In this document: one piece after another, positions 43,085 to 54,138 of the stretch
Position numbering within the stretch: position 1 is the first letter of the stretch
How the letters are laid out: every line of letters starts with the position of its first letter
Assembly (NCBI GenBank): GCA_012274445.1
Contig: JAAROD010000069.1
Coordinates: 558,001-622,000 of the forward strand
Origin: Sclerotiophoma versabilis
Taxonomy: Eukaryota > Ascomycota > Dothideomycetes > Pleosporales > Didymellaceae
Reading direction: 5' to 3'
Length of the DNA: 64,000 nucleotides
The notes under the pieces: generated by a model
The model's input: only the letters and a program-made list of their open reading frames with translations
Database searches by the model: none
Told to the model about the DNA's origin: nothing
Made by a program: the position numbers and the translations under genes

Positions 43085-44123
43085 TCTGTACGTCTTTCTC
43101 TCTCCTTCTGCTCAATAATCGATTTTACTAACGTCGTCCGGTCCATCGTCTAAAGTCTTGCGCAGCCTGTTTGTGCCGTCAGTACTCTCAAATTATCTAC
43201 ACTAGAATGATTACCCATGCAATGTCATGTGTGGTGCTTTAAGCACTAAATTCATTGTATCTATCAAGCTCTAGCAGTCGGACAGTCTTTGATGAATTCT
43301 ACGGGCTAATGTCAGACGACGGCCAGCCTATGAGGACGTCCAATGTCAGTACCCGCTACCTCATCTAACCCCAGTGAGCATCATCTGACGGCTCTGCGCT
43401 TCGGCCACTAAACTCCGTCTTGCTTCTTGATCAGGCAGTACCTCCAGATGTGCGTTGGCAAGTGTTTCACAGCGGCTGGGAACCAGCGTTTGCCAATCTT
43501 ACTAGACAGATCCTGTACTACAAGGCTGGGAGTGATGTGTTACAAAGTCACACCAGCCCTTGCGGGCACTCAGACTATAATCCTCCTAATGATAGCGCAA
43601 TGGCAATCGATTTCAGCCGAGACAAATTTATGGGTCACTGTCCAAGCGATGCTGCCGTTCGGCTACGCTGCTGTCGCCGCTATTCGTCGTACTTAGATTG
43701 TAAGCCAACGAAGTTTGACCAATAATCGAGGCCATAGCAGTAACACAAGCATCACCACAAGCGGAAACATTGCCGTTAATCAAATTCGTTCGGGAGACCT
43801 TGCATCGTTTATTGCACCACCACGTACAACGGCACTGCCCAACTACGAGTTCGTCCACCCCTCTATTCAGCCTGTGATGTTACGGAGCGCGTACTTGGAT
43901 TACCCGTCAAACCAGGGCGGATAAGGATACTGTTGTTTGTTTCTCAGGCGGTCTGTCTGGCGAATCCTTACATTTCTCGAGCAATGCGCCTGAAGTTGGC
44001 CACAAACGCCTCGATAGACAGCGTTATCTGCACTGGCCGTTTCGATTCCTGCATTTTGGCGCTTCGTACACTTCTTCTGCGGCGTTTATATGGCTCAGAG
44101 GCGAACATTCGACAGACAATGCG
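43085..44123. other. 1 kb intergenic region
   Basis: It holds the 3' UTR of the secreted peptide and the promoter of the receptor-like gene. Two overlapping frames at 43420-43725 are moderately protein-like in different phases. Neither has a domain, a clear start or splice support. Confidence 0.45.
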
Positions 44124-45627
44124 ATGACCGCCATATTCGTTTCTTCCCATCATCCCATTCCGCGGCAGCCGGGGTCTAGGGATGACTTGGGTCCGTTTTT
44201 GAATGTTGTCACTTGGATTTTACTCATTACTTCCGCGTTGGCGGTCGTGACTAGACTTATCACCAAGCGCGCCTTGAGGCGCCGAGTCGATATCGACGAT
44301 GCGTTTGTTCTTTTAGCTTTGGTAAAGAAGACCTACCACGTTACTATATACTTCAGACTGACGATCGGACACTCAGATTGCCAGCATCGGATCAGGGGCA
44401 TCTGTCAGCATCCAAGTCGCGAACGGCCTGGGTCGCGATTTGTTGGCGTTGAGTGAGGGAGAAATTGAAACATACCTCAAGGTACGTTGGTGTTGGCGTC
44501 CATGTTGACTTGGACATAGCTGCTAACTACTTGCTGATCAGGCCGAATATGCAAACAAGATTTTGTATATCGCAACTTTGGCCCTAGCAAAGCTTTCCAT
44601 TATATCACTGCTTATGATCCTCACCGCATCAAACAGACACCGTCGTCTGGCTCTCGGCTTGACTGGCTTCATCGCGCTGTGGGGAGTGATGTCGGTGATC
44701 GCTACATCGTTCCAGTGTGGCAGCACGTACCCATGGCGCACAGTTGATCGGAAACGCGGATGCATCGACTTCGTGAGTTTAGCACCTGTTCGCCGCACAT
44801 GTCGAAAGTGGCTAAATCTCAGCACAGATTGCTTTCTGGCAAGGCATGGGTATCATCAACATGTTAACGGACCTGGCGCTGATTTTGTTCCCTGTTCATG
44901 TCATCGTTACGCTTCAGATGAGTACGGCCAAGAAGTTCACCATACTCACCTTCTTTGGGGCGCGATCATTGTACGGATCATCCGTTACCTTCTTCAGAGG
45001 CTCGACCTAACAAACCGCAGAGACATCGTTGCAACTTCTGTTCAAATGGCTTACATTGGCGGATTCTCCTCTGACAACCCAACCCGAGATCTCTGGAAGT
45101 GGACTCTCATCACCCAAATTATTGAGTGTATCACAATTCTCACCTCCTGCGTCCCTTATCTTCGTCCGCTTCTGGAGTCCATACCTTCAGGTCTTTATGG
45201 TTCTGACGAGATCCGTCGCCGCGGTACGCCATCTGAACTAGGGTATTCGCGAAGAAAGGGCGGCTCGTATCAGCTCAGCAGTACGGATTCAAAGACTGGT
45301 GGTATCAGCCCGCAGAGTAGACCACAGAGTAGAAAGAGTCGCAGTGAAAATGGTATGAAACGATTTTTACCGATGCTTTCGCAGGATAGAACGACGCACT
45401 CAAACTCGGCTTCTGGGGTGCCAGGCGGTCCACACCGACTTGATGGACGGATAGATGTTGAGATTACGGCCATGAAGAACAAGCCTGAAAAAGAAAAGAA
45501 GTGGGAAACCGACAGTATAGGGAGCAATTCCAAGATCTTGAAAACCACGGTCGTCAGCGCTGAATGGGAGGAGGCGCAACGACAAAGTCGAGAGGCTTCA
45601 GTTGATGAGATCAGAGTGCTTCGTTGA
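44124..45627 (+). CDS. PTH11-like (fungal rhodopsin-domain) seven-helix membrane protein
   Basis: A putative G-protein-coupled sensor class expanded in filamentous fungi; in a rice pathogen PTH11 senses surface cues. Five exons: 44124-44321, 44377-44481, 44542-44772, 44828-44970 and 45021-45627 (introns 50-60 nt), giving 427 aa. Seen: helix 1 NVVTWILLITSALAVVTRLI, the DIDDAFVLLAL motif, KILYIATLALAKLSIISLLM, FWQGMGIINMLTDLALILFP, and ITILTSCVPYLRPLLESI at the final helix. A long Ser/Lys-rich cytosolic tail with SRRKGG and SRPQSRKSR follows. The fourth intron was placed at GTACGG...CCGCAG because reading through meets a stop. There is no CFEM domain. The class is confident; the ligand is unknown. 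Confidence 0.85.
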
Positions 45628-47544
45628 AGTGGATCGGTCACTTCTACCAATGCATCAGATTCTTCTGACTCTGCTTGAATTGCCGTGCCTCAATGTGTGC
45701 CTTTCTCCGCGACATTTGATTACCAACACGACATATGAGGTGGAAAGTGAACGATCTTGAGATGATGAACCGACTGAAATCTTTCTTTCTTCAGCGTTCA
45801 TGATTATGTGTAGACTTAACTGATCCAATCCAAGATGGCGTGCCTCAAATGCATGGCCGCGGACCCAAGAGTTTTGACAAAAACGTTTGCTCGGACTCAT
45901 AACAGTTTCCTGCCCAGAAAGAAATGAGACATTGGTATACAGTACCAAGCACTCAGACAGCATGGCCGAAAAAACCCTTACCTTGGACTACTTCCATAAG
46001 ATCAAAACCAATGCAAACTTGGTCAGATCAGCCCAAGGCTTTGCAGAATGGACTGCGGGTTATACTGCCTCTTCTAAGCTAGCCGTGGCAATGACAGGTA
46101 CACGGTAGACGATCAACACGGGACCGCTGCACGTATGCAGACAGCACTTGCTGCTGTCCAAGACCTTGTGCATTGCTTTGGCGTTGTACCTCGTGCGATG
46201 TGGAATTAGGGGTCTCGGAAGTGACACGGAAGAATGGGCGCCAAAAAGCCATTGGCTACCAGCTTCTAGATGCAAGCAAACAATCCGACATGCCTTCAAA
46301 ACTTGCTGTATACGCGACGAATGTCGTTGCAGGTAGCCGAATGCTGTGGTGCTCGCAAATGACGGTGCAACGCGCAGGTGGCGAAGCATACGAAGAGCTA
46401 GAACCAAGCCGAACACCGGTCCCGTGGCCGTCTGCTCATCTAGATACCTTCAGCCTTGCGCCGGTAGCTCGATGGTATTTCCAATGGTAGAGGTACGAGC
46501 GTCTCGGATTCTTGACCCAAAAGAATGCCATGATGAGTCGTTGGGCATGTGGGTGGAGCTGAAAAGGATTGAGTGATGCAGAAAGCCCACGTGGTCCGAA
46601 TTAGCTAAGCACAGAAATCGCGTTTCACAGGGTCGCACCATCCCTTCGTTCTCCTCCCCAACCACCTCGCATCCAGGATCTTGTCATAGTTCGTCCTACA
46701 ACCTGTCTGTGGGGAGCCCACTGGCCTAATCAAAATGGACTGGCAGCCGTTTCTGTTGCCACTTAATCCTTGCCTCCATCTCCATGCCGCCTGTTCAACA
46801 ACGCTATTCTATCGCAGTTTCCTGTACGACGCAGATTTTACTATTGACAATCTGAGACCCTTCCATAATTTCGCTGTCCCTGCTAAGTACTGCTCGTTTC
46901 CTCACATCTGACGAGGTGTGATGATGCTCAATGCTCGAGTTAGGATACACTGCAGCTTGGTCAAGCGTGCAAGTACCATTCATGCATGATGTTATCGAGA
47001 TCGAAGTAGATGTAAGAACGTAATCAAGTAGGAACATCATCCATGGCTGCCACCTGGGTAGGCATGGGAGCAAGGGACAACGCCCCGATGCATGCCACCG
47101 CTTTTTGCAGCTCTTCCAGACCCAGCTGTGCAACATATGAAACGAATCAGTGGTCATCCTCGAACTGCTCCAAATGCGGTGCAATATGTCTAGATGCCGC
47201 CGTCACTGCAGCGTGCCTACAAACGCTTCAGCTGCACGGAGAGTTGTCTTAGCGGCTTACCTTTCTCAACGCTTGAGTGCAGTGCCGAGCCATACCGCCT
47301 AGTCCTTCTTGTCTACCGTTTTTTCCGGAACACATGGCTCACGTTACCTCTTAAGGGGATAAATATGAAGGATGACTTGCACTGCATGTGTCCGGTATCA
47401 CAATCTTCCTTCCAGTACCATCTTTCCTCTGCCAATCCACTGGCTTATTCTCTTTCGGACAAGGACGTCATTACAACAGCGGTACCCTTTTTCTGAACTT
47501 GAGTCTCCTAAATACTACAGCTCATCAATTGACGGTTCTCCAAG
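45628..47544. other. 1.9 kb gene-poor region
   Basis: Several short frames. One starting at 45962 (MAEKTLTLDYFHKIKTNANL) and others near 46300-46490 and 46804-47040 look weakly protein-like, but none forms a gene model with domains or consistent splicing. I see no repeat or RNA gene. Confidence 0.45.
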
Positions 47545-49505
47545 ATGGAGAAGCATGTTGAGCTTCAGACCCTCGACGGCGATTTGCTGCGGAACCGCCG
47601 GGATAAGGATTCGATCTTAGATGTCAAAGGTCAAGAGTTCGATCGTGATCGATATGAGCTAGCGAGAGTGGGTAAGGAGCAAGTGTTGAAGGTGTGTACT
47701 CCCTCATCATAATGTATGCACGAAGCTAATGGCCCCAGCGCCGCTTCGGCCTGGTGTCTATGACAGGTCTTTCCTGCGGTTTGATGTGCACATGGGAAAG
47801 CCTACTCGTGTAAGTTACGACACCGATATCAATCCGACTTCTCTAACTCTTGAGCAGCATCTTCGCAACCGGTTTTCAAAAGTGAGTTGAGCCTAGCAAA
47901 CCCACCGGACATTTCCCTAAATCCAACAGTGGCGGACCTGCTGGTCTCATCTACGGCTTCATACTCATCTGGCTTGGCAATTTCTCGGTGTTTATCTGCA
48001 TTGGTGAGCTAGCTAGTGCTGTACCAACAGCAGGAGGTCAATACCATTGGGTTTCTTTGCTTGCACCACGGTCGAACAAGCGATTCTTCAGCTACATCAC
48101 TGGTACTTTGATCCTCTAAAGCCCCCAAATCCGCAAGGCCTCTGAACTAACGAGCACAGGTTGGCTCACTGTTATCGGTTGGATCGCAGCTCTTACGTCG
48201 GTGTGCTTCTTCGTTTCTGATCTGGTCCTGCAATTGGCGAGTCTGAACAACCCTGACACCTACGTACGAGAGAATTGGCATACAACGCTACTTCTGTGGG
48301 CTGTATTGACGCTCTGCGTCTTCATCAACGTTTTTGTCAGTGGAGCATTGCCCACTATCGAAGTCATTGTCCTTATTGTCCACGTTCTTGGGTTCTTCGG
48401 AATATTGGTGCCATTAGTGTACCTCACACCTGCGCACAACACTGCAAAGGACATCTTCACCACTTTCCACAACAAAGGGCAGTGGCCAACCCAGGCACTG
48501 GCATTCTTCGTCGGTCTGCAAGGCAATGCCCTGGCCTTCGTCGGAACTGACTCTGTCGTACACGTGAGTACTTTGGCTCATTGCATTCGACCCTTGTCTA
48601 ACCCCTATAGATGTCAGAAGAAGTCAGAAACGCCAGTACAGATGTCCCACGCTCGATGCTCATGAGTCTCGGCATCAACGGGACGCTTGCCGTGGGACTG
48701 CTCCTCGCTGTACTCTTCAGCGCGACTGGCATTGAAGAGCTTCTTACAGAGGAGTCGCCTCTATCGCCTTTCATTCGAATATTCCAAACGGCTGTAGGCT
48801 CAGATGCTGGTGCTACTATCATGGTTTGTATCATCATTGCGCTTGAATTTTGCAGCGCCATGGGCTGCCTAGCTGCAGCTTCTCGCATGACGTGGTCCTT
48901 TGCTCGTGATCGGGGTTTGCCCTTTTCTCGCGCTCTTAGCATGGTAAGGAGAAGACATCGTTCGTGTATAACAATCTATCGCTGACACTTCACAGATTGA
49001 CAAGCGCACCACCATCCCTGTGGTTGCCATTCTGGTCGTCACAGTCTTCGCCGCTCTCCTCTCCCTGATCAATATTGGCAACAGTGCCGCCTTCAATGGA
49101 ACTATCTCGCTCGTACTCGAGGGGTTCTACCTTTCGTACCTGCTCGCCATTGGCCTCCTCTTCTGGCGCCGTGTACGCGGCGACCTCGACAACCAGAATG
49201 CCGAGCTAGCGATCTTCAACTCTTCACCTCACCACGACGAGGCATACGACCGCAGCTTGACCTGGGGACCTTGGCGTCTCAAGGGCACGCTCGGTGTTGC
49301 CAACAATGCAGTCGCAATTTGCTACCTGCTGCTTATCATCTTTTTCAGCTTCTGGCCCACGCAGATGAATCCAACAGCCGAAATGATGAACTGGGCCGTC
49401 GTGGTCACTGGCGGTGTTGCCACGTTCTCGGTCGTGTATTATGTCGTATTTGCCAGGAAGAGCTACACTGGTCCAATCGTCGAGGTTGATCCTCATGTCA
49501 TGTGA
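47545..49505 (+). CDS. APC-superfamily amino acid/choline/GABA permease
   Basis: Plasma-membrane permease of the ACT/APC type. Seven exons: 47545-47691, 47739-47809, 47858-47881, 47930-48102, 48160-48563, 48611-48943 and 48996-49505, giving 553 aa. Seen: RRFGLVSMTGLSCGLMCTWE, then NGGPAGLIYGFILIWLGN (helix 1-2 signature), GELASAVPTAGGQYHWVSLL, GWLTVIGWIAALTS, HMSEEVRNASTDVPRSM (the conserved loop in this family), SRMTWSFARDRGLPFS and about 12 hydrophobic segments. Exon 3 is a 24-nt microexon needed to complete FATGFQNGGPAG. The substrate (choline, GABA or amino acids) cannot be fixed. Confidence 0.92.
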
Positions 49506-50048
49506 GACTGGTAGCCTCAAACAATACACATAAGGAGGTGCCAGTGTGCACGAAGCAGTCAGTAGCCGGAGTAAGGGTACCCATAGTATCGTTGGGAGTT
49601 GCGGTGAACATCGATTCTTTTGCATTATAGGTCTATTGGGTAAAATGGCGGTATACAATCCGTCTTTGATTGAGCATGTATTCGCATAATTTTACGTAGT
49701 ATGGTAATGAAGTCATGTGCTAACGTAACTCACAATCCTGTTTCTACTTTCAACGTCTAAAAGGATGCATCTTCCGAGGTTGCAAGCTTGTCCAAAAAAC
49801 CAAAAGTGGATAGAGTTTGCTGTCACGTGAAAGACGCGTCATTCGGGCTGTGGATCGTTGACCGTTCCTGACAGCGCATTCGTACGGACCCACCTCCATA
49901 CTGTTCACTCTTTCCCTGCATACCTAGTCTTACATTTTGTAATGTTTATTTTGCTTCCACATCGCTGATTCTGGTGGGTTTCGCACCCATACTCAGATGC
50001 ACTGCCAAATTATTCTGCTTGTGGAGCGTTGAGGACGCTCACAGCACC
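49506..50048. other. Intergenic region
   Basis: 543 bp between the permease stop and the RBR ligase start. It holds a 3' UTR and promoter. An in-frame extension upstream of 50049 (from 49974) starts with a non-ATG codon and is not used. Confidence 0.55.
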
Positions 50049-51995
50049 ATGGCCACCGTCTTCTCCTCCCTCGTGCGACCAGCCATACTCAAACGACCTT
50101 CGACCGACACGCGCGAAGTGACTGCCTCCCCGCCGTCAAACCTGAAAGACGCCGCAGAAGAGACAGACCTTCGCAAACTGAATGTCTCGCTGCAAGCCCT
50201 CACCGACATCTTCCCTGATGTGCAGCCCGAGGTTTTCCGTGAGATGCTGTCATCCTTTAGTGAAGAAAGCAGGCTGCAGGTTATAACGGAAGCGCTGCTG
50301 AAACATAGAGACAAGTGGGTGCGAGGGCGCTACCGCATGCCAGCTGAACAGGAGGAGCAGCGGGAGACTGCGCACAAGTACAAGTACCGGGCACGAGACA
50401 CTAGTAAAGACACGCGCGGCAAACCTCTGATACTTGAGGATACCTTCCGTTCGAAGCACTACAAGGAGGCGGCAAAGCAGGTGCTGTATCAGGAGTTCAG
50501 AGGCCTAAGCCATTCGACAATCAGGGCTGTGTTGGCAGAGTACAACTGGAGCTACACACAGGCACGGCCGACACTGCTAGAACTGTCGAGCAAGAGCTGG
50601 AGGTCCAGCATCACGAATTTCCTGATGCGTCGAAAAGCGCCATCTGCAAAAGACCATCCGTTGGTGCTTTGGACAGCCGCAGACCCAAGGACTGGTCGCC
50701 GACGGACGCCGTTTCTTGTTAAGACCAAAGACGACGAGCTGAACCGGGAACTTTACCAGAACCTCATCGTACCAGAAGTGGTCAAGCAACGGGAAGAGCA
50801 ACTACAACAAGACTCCGACCTGGCGTGGAAACTGCACGAAGAGGAAGCTGAGGGACATGGCGAGATGTACGATTGTGAGTGCTGCTTCATGCCGAACACG
50901 CTGGAGCAGATGTCCACATGTGACATCGACGGCCACTACATCTGCTTCCGTTGCGTTCGATATGCTATCAACGCTGCGCTTTACGACCAGGGCTGGGCAC
51001 GTAACATCAATACGGAGCTCTGCACACTTAAATGCATCGCGCCTATCACGGATGGAGACTGTCAGGGATGCATTCCGCTTGGTTTCGTTCGCCGCGCCTT
51101 ACTCGAAGAGAAGAATGGTCACGACAATGTCAACAAGCTTGACGAACGCTTCAACAACGAAGCGCTCATCAAGTCGCAGCTGCCTCTGGCTCGATGTCCG
51201 TTTTGCTCCTATGCCGAGTTGGATGATTTTGCTCTTCCCACGGCAAATCTACTTGCGGGTCTTCGACTCAAATCTCGGCCTATCCTCTTAGCATCGCTGG
51301 CATCGGTTCCCTTTCTTGAGCTGCTTTGCTTCAAAGCCACGCAAATCATCGTTTTAATTCTCGTCCTGCTCTACGCCGCGCTCGCACTCCTTCTCCGCGT
51401 TCCAATCATTGCGCCCTTTCAGTCCGCCCTCCGCCGCATCCACCTCAAGCGCCGAGGCCTTCGCTTCCAATGCCTTTCGCCAACGTGCAGCCGCGCATCC
51501 TGCCTCTCCTGCTCCGCACCCTGGCACGACCCACATACGTGTTACGCCTCGCAACTGACATCCCTCCGCCTGACACTCGAGCGTGCAACGACCGACGCGG
51601 TAAAACGGACCTGTCCACAATGCAACCTTGGCTTTGTCAAGTCGGAGGGTTGCAACAAGCTTGTCTGTCTATGTGGGTACTCGATGTGCTATGTCTGCCG
51701 GCAGGGTCTTGCAGAGGAGGGTTACCACCACTTTTGCCAGCACTTTCGCGAGAGGCCTGGGGAGACATGTAGGGATTGTAGCAAGTGTGACCTGTACCGA
51801 GTTGAGGATGAAGAGAGGACTGTGAAGAGGGCAAGGGAGAGCGCTGAGGCTGAATGGTGGGAGAGTCAGGGTGAGGGTGCGCAGAAGGGATTGAAGAACC
51901 AAGTTGGCAAAGGGAAAGGGAAAGGTGTGCTTGCGGCTGGGAGAAAGGACTGGGAAAGTCGGATTGAAGGTATCTTGGAGACGTTCTTGGTGTAA
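50049..51995 (+). CDS. RBR E3 ubiquitin ligase (RNF216-like) with hydrophobic hairpin
   Basis: Ubiquitin ligase of the RING-between-RING class. A single exon of 648 aa. Seen: a CUE-like helical region at about residues 45-85 (LTDIFPDVQPEVFREML), a second helical region near 140-180, and RING1 beginning about 276 (CECC, then CDIDGHYICFRCV). An IBR-like part precedes RING2 at about 520-552 (CPQCNLGFVKSEGCNKLVCLCGYSMCYVCR, quoted in two parts: CPQCNLGFVKSEGC and NKLVCLCGYSMCYVCR), with HHFCQHFRERPGETCRDCSK after it, as in RNF216/TRIAD3. Unusually, two hydrophobic stretches (PILLASLASVPFLELLCF and IIVLILVLLYAALALLL, about 409-452) lie between RING1 and the IBR part. The tail is Gly/Lys-rich. The family is strong; the membrane location is inferred. 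Confidence 0.9.
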   Translation: MATVFSSLVRPAILKRPSTDTREVTASPPSNLKDAAEETDLRKLNVSLQALTDIFPDVQPEVFREMLSSFSEESRLQVITEALLKHRDKWVRGRYRMPAEQEEQRETAHKYKYRARDTSKDTRGKPLILEDTFRSKHYKEAAKQVLYQEFRGLSHSTIRAVLAEYNWSYTQARPTLLELSSKSWRSSITNFLMRRKAPSAKDHPLVLWTAADPRTGRRRTPFLVKTKDDELNRELYQNLIVPEVVKQREEQLQQDSDLAWKLHEEEAEGHGEMYDCECCFMPNTLEQMSTCDIDGHYICFRCVRYAINAALYDQGWARNINTELCTLKCIAPITDGDCQGCIPLGFVRRALLEEKNGHDNVNKLDERFNNEALIKSQLPLARCPFCSYAELDDFALPTANLLAGLRLKSRPILLASLASVPFLELLCFKATQIIVLILVLLYAALALLLRVPIIAPFQSALRRIHLKRRGLRFQCLSPTCSRASCLSCSAPWHDPHTCYASQLTSLRLTLERATTDAVKRTCPQCNLGFVKSEGCNKLVCLCGYSMCYVCRQGLAEEGYHHFCQHFRERPGETCRDCSKCDLYRVEDEERTVKRARESAEAEWWESQGEGAQKGLKNQVGKGKGKGVLAAGRKDWESRIEGILETFLV

Positions 51996-52988
51996 TCTGA
52001 GCGATCGCTTGCATATATTATGGCGTTTTAGTAAGGCATGATGAGGACAAAATACCCGGTGCAGGCATGTTTCTTTAAATCGCATATACTAGATTGTAAT
52101 CATATCACTTCTTTTCGTATATATTGAACCCTCGTTACTAATCGAGAGCCTCCTAAATCTCACCTAGTAGATGTTCATAATCTGCTAAGTATCAAAAGAT
52201 GTCAATTTCAACCCTGAACGTAATCATTGACGCCTTCGCCCGCTAAGCCGCAAAGACGTCTATCGCTAAACGCGAAGCCGTTCAAATTCTTTTCACTCCG
52301 ACCTTTATTTCATGTTGCAAGACCAACCTACACGTATAGGCAGCTAATTCAAGGCAAGGCCACTGCCTGCTAGTACGCTGTGTGACCAGCCCGTCTTATC
52401 CTGCCAAGCATGACCAGGAAGGAACAAAGTTCATAAAGCCATCTCAGGCGCTGTTACAAACAGCTTACCTCGGTTGCAAGAGCTTTGAGAACTCCCACAA
52501 ACAACTGAGCTACATTGTTTGACGAGCATACTTTTGTGAACGAAGAATAAAGTCGGCAATGGACTACATGGACATGCAAGGCGGAGATCTACTTGGGTGC
52601 TCACTTGGGAATCTTGTTGCTACGAGAAGTCCGGGCTGTGGTGAGGGTAATATTTATTAAGTTGGTTTGCATCGTCCGCTGGTGGAAGTACGTGCTACGA
52701 TGGCTTGTCTGATGGCGGGCGTTCACTTGGGTCAGGCGTGTCCAGATGGTGCAGGTATTCTTCGCGAAAGAGAACATTGTAGTGGAAAGACCGCTGTCGG
52801 CGAGTAGGGCGTATGAGTGTAGAGTTGTGGAGAGTGTTGATGTGAAAATGGTACATCTATTTAAACGACTTCCGAAGATGAATCAGGTTCAAGACAGAGC
52901 TTATGCTTTTCATAGTACTTGATAGAGTTCTGTTGACATGTAAGCCGTCCTTTCCAAGACGCGCATAACGATCGACTGACTCCTCACT
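51996..52988. other. 1 kb convergent intergenic region
   Basis: It lies between the stops of the RBR ligase and esterase genes, longer than two usual 3' UTRs. No frame, repeat or RNA is supported. Confidence 0.55.
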
Positions 52989-54138
52989 TCAACCCCAGTA
53001 CGTTCCCCATTTACCCTTCCCACTAATTACATTCACAAATTCCCTCGCGACAATCCTACTTGTCTGCTCGCTCGGATGCAGCGGGTCAAACCACTCGAAG
53101 CTATCCGGGCTGGCATTCACCGTACAGTTCTGCCCGCTGGTCGTCGCACACGTCTTGCCTGTTCCTGTGACATTGAGCGGCGCAGTGCCGTTCAGATACT
53201 GAGCCGGGTTGGAATGGATGTCGGTCATCAAGCCGTTGACATTGTAGTTCGCGAACTTGGCGCCAGGGTATTTTTTCGAGAGTTGCGCCACGAAGGGTGT
53301 GCGGTACTCGTACACATCGTTCAGTGCAGCAACAGTGTTCTGCATGTGGTAGTGTACGTCGGTTTGGTTGCGGCCGTCAGCGGGCCAGAATTGCGTTGCG
53401 TTGAGGCCGCCTTGCGAAGGAAGCTGGTACTGGGGAAGCAGATCGAGTGGCGCCAGGTTCAGGAGAACGAAGTAGCGGCCACCGTTCTTGTAAAGGCCGT
53501 CCACCGTGTTGTATACACAATCAATATAGTCCGAAACGGTCTTATTGGGGCGTTGCGAGTTAGTTAGAAATGCGTTGTTGCCGAGGTCGTTGGTGCCAAT
53601 CCAGATTGCATATGCGGTTGAGTCTTGCGCACCGGTAAAGAATGGCTTGCCGGTGGTGGGTAGAATGTATTTGGAGTCTGCGATGAAGGCAGGTAGTTCG
53701 TAGCCTTCGATATCCGGAAAGAGAAGGGTGGGCGTGAGTGCGCGTGGGGTAATGTTGTTAGAGCACACGGCGCCTGAGACGGCGTAGTTATAGAGTTTTG
53801 CTGAAGAGTAGATGCTTGCGTAACGCGCCCAAGATCGACCACCGGATGCAGTTGCCAAACCCTTTTTGCTATCAGTACGATACTACAGCCATTGAGCAGG
53901 TGATACAGACCACTGGCTGGTCCCATCCAACTGGTGGTGCTGAGCCATTGTTCTGAATAAAGTAACTGAGGCGGTTCTCGTCTGTGTAGCTATCGCCAAA
54001 TGTTACCAAGGTCTTGAATTTGCCCTCTCTCCATGCCTGAACCGGGTACCCTGCTTGTACAGGGGCGAAGGCGGCTGCAGTGGCGAGCAATTGCAGCAAT
54101 GTAGTGAAAACCATATTGAAGATAAACTGCTGCTGCAT
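52989..54138 (-). CDS. Secreted GDSL esterase, CE16-type acetylesterase
   Basis: Extracellular SGNH hydrolase of the type that removes acetyl groups from plant cell-wall oligosaccharides. Two exons (53911-54138 and 52989-53861) give 366 aa. Seen: a signal peptide (from MVFTTLLQLLATAAAF), block I TFGDSYTDE with the nucleophile serine at about residue 50, ASGGRSWARYAS, IWIGTNDLGNN (block III), and the Asp-His pair in WFDPLHPSEQ near the C-terminus. Several N-x-S/T sites fit secretion. The phase only closes if the intron starts at GTCTGT (53862-53910) rather than the stronger GTATCA 4 nt further in, so this junction is uncertain. Start 54114 is an alternative that removes eight residues. Confidence 0.88.
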
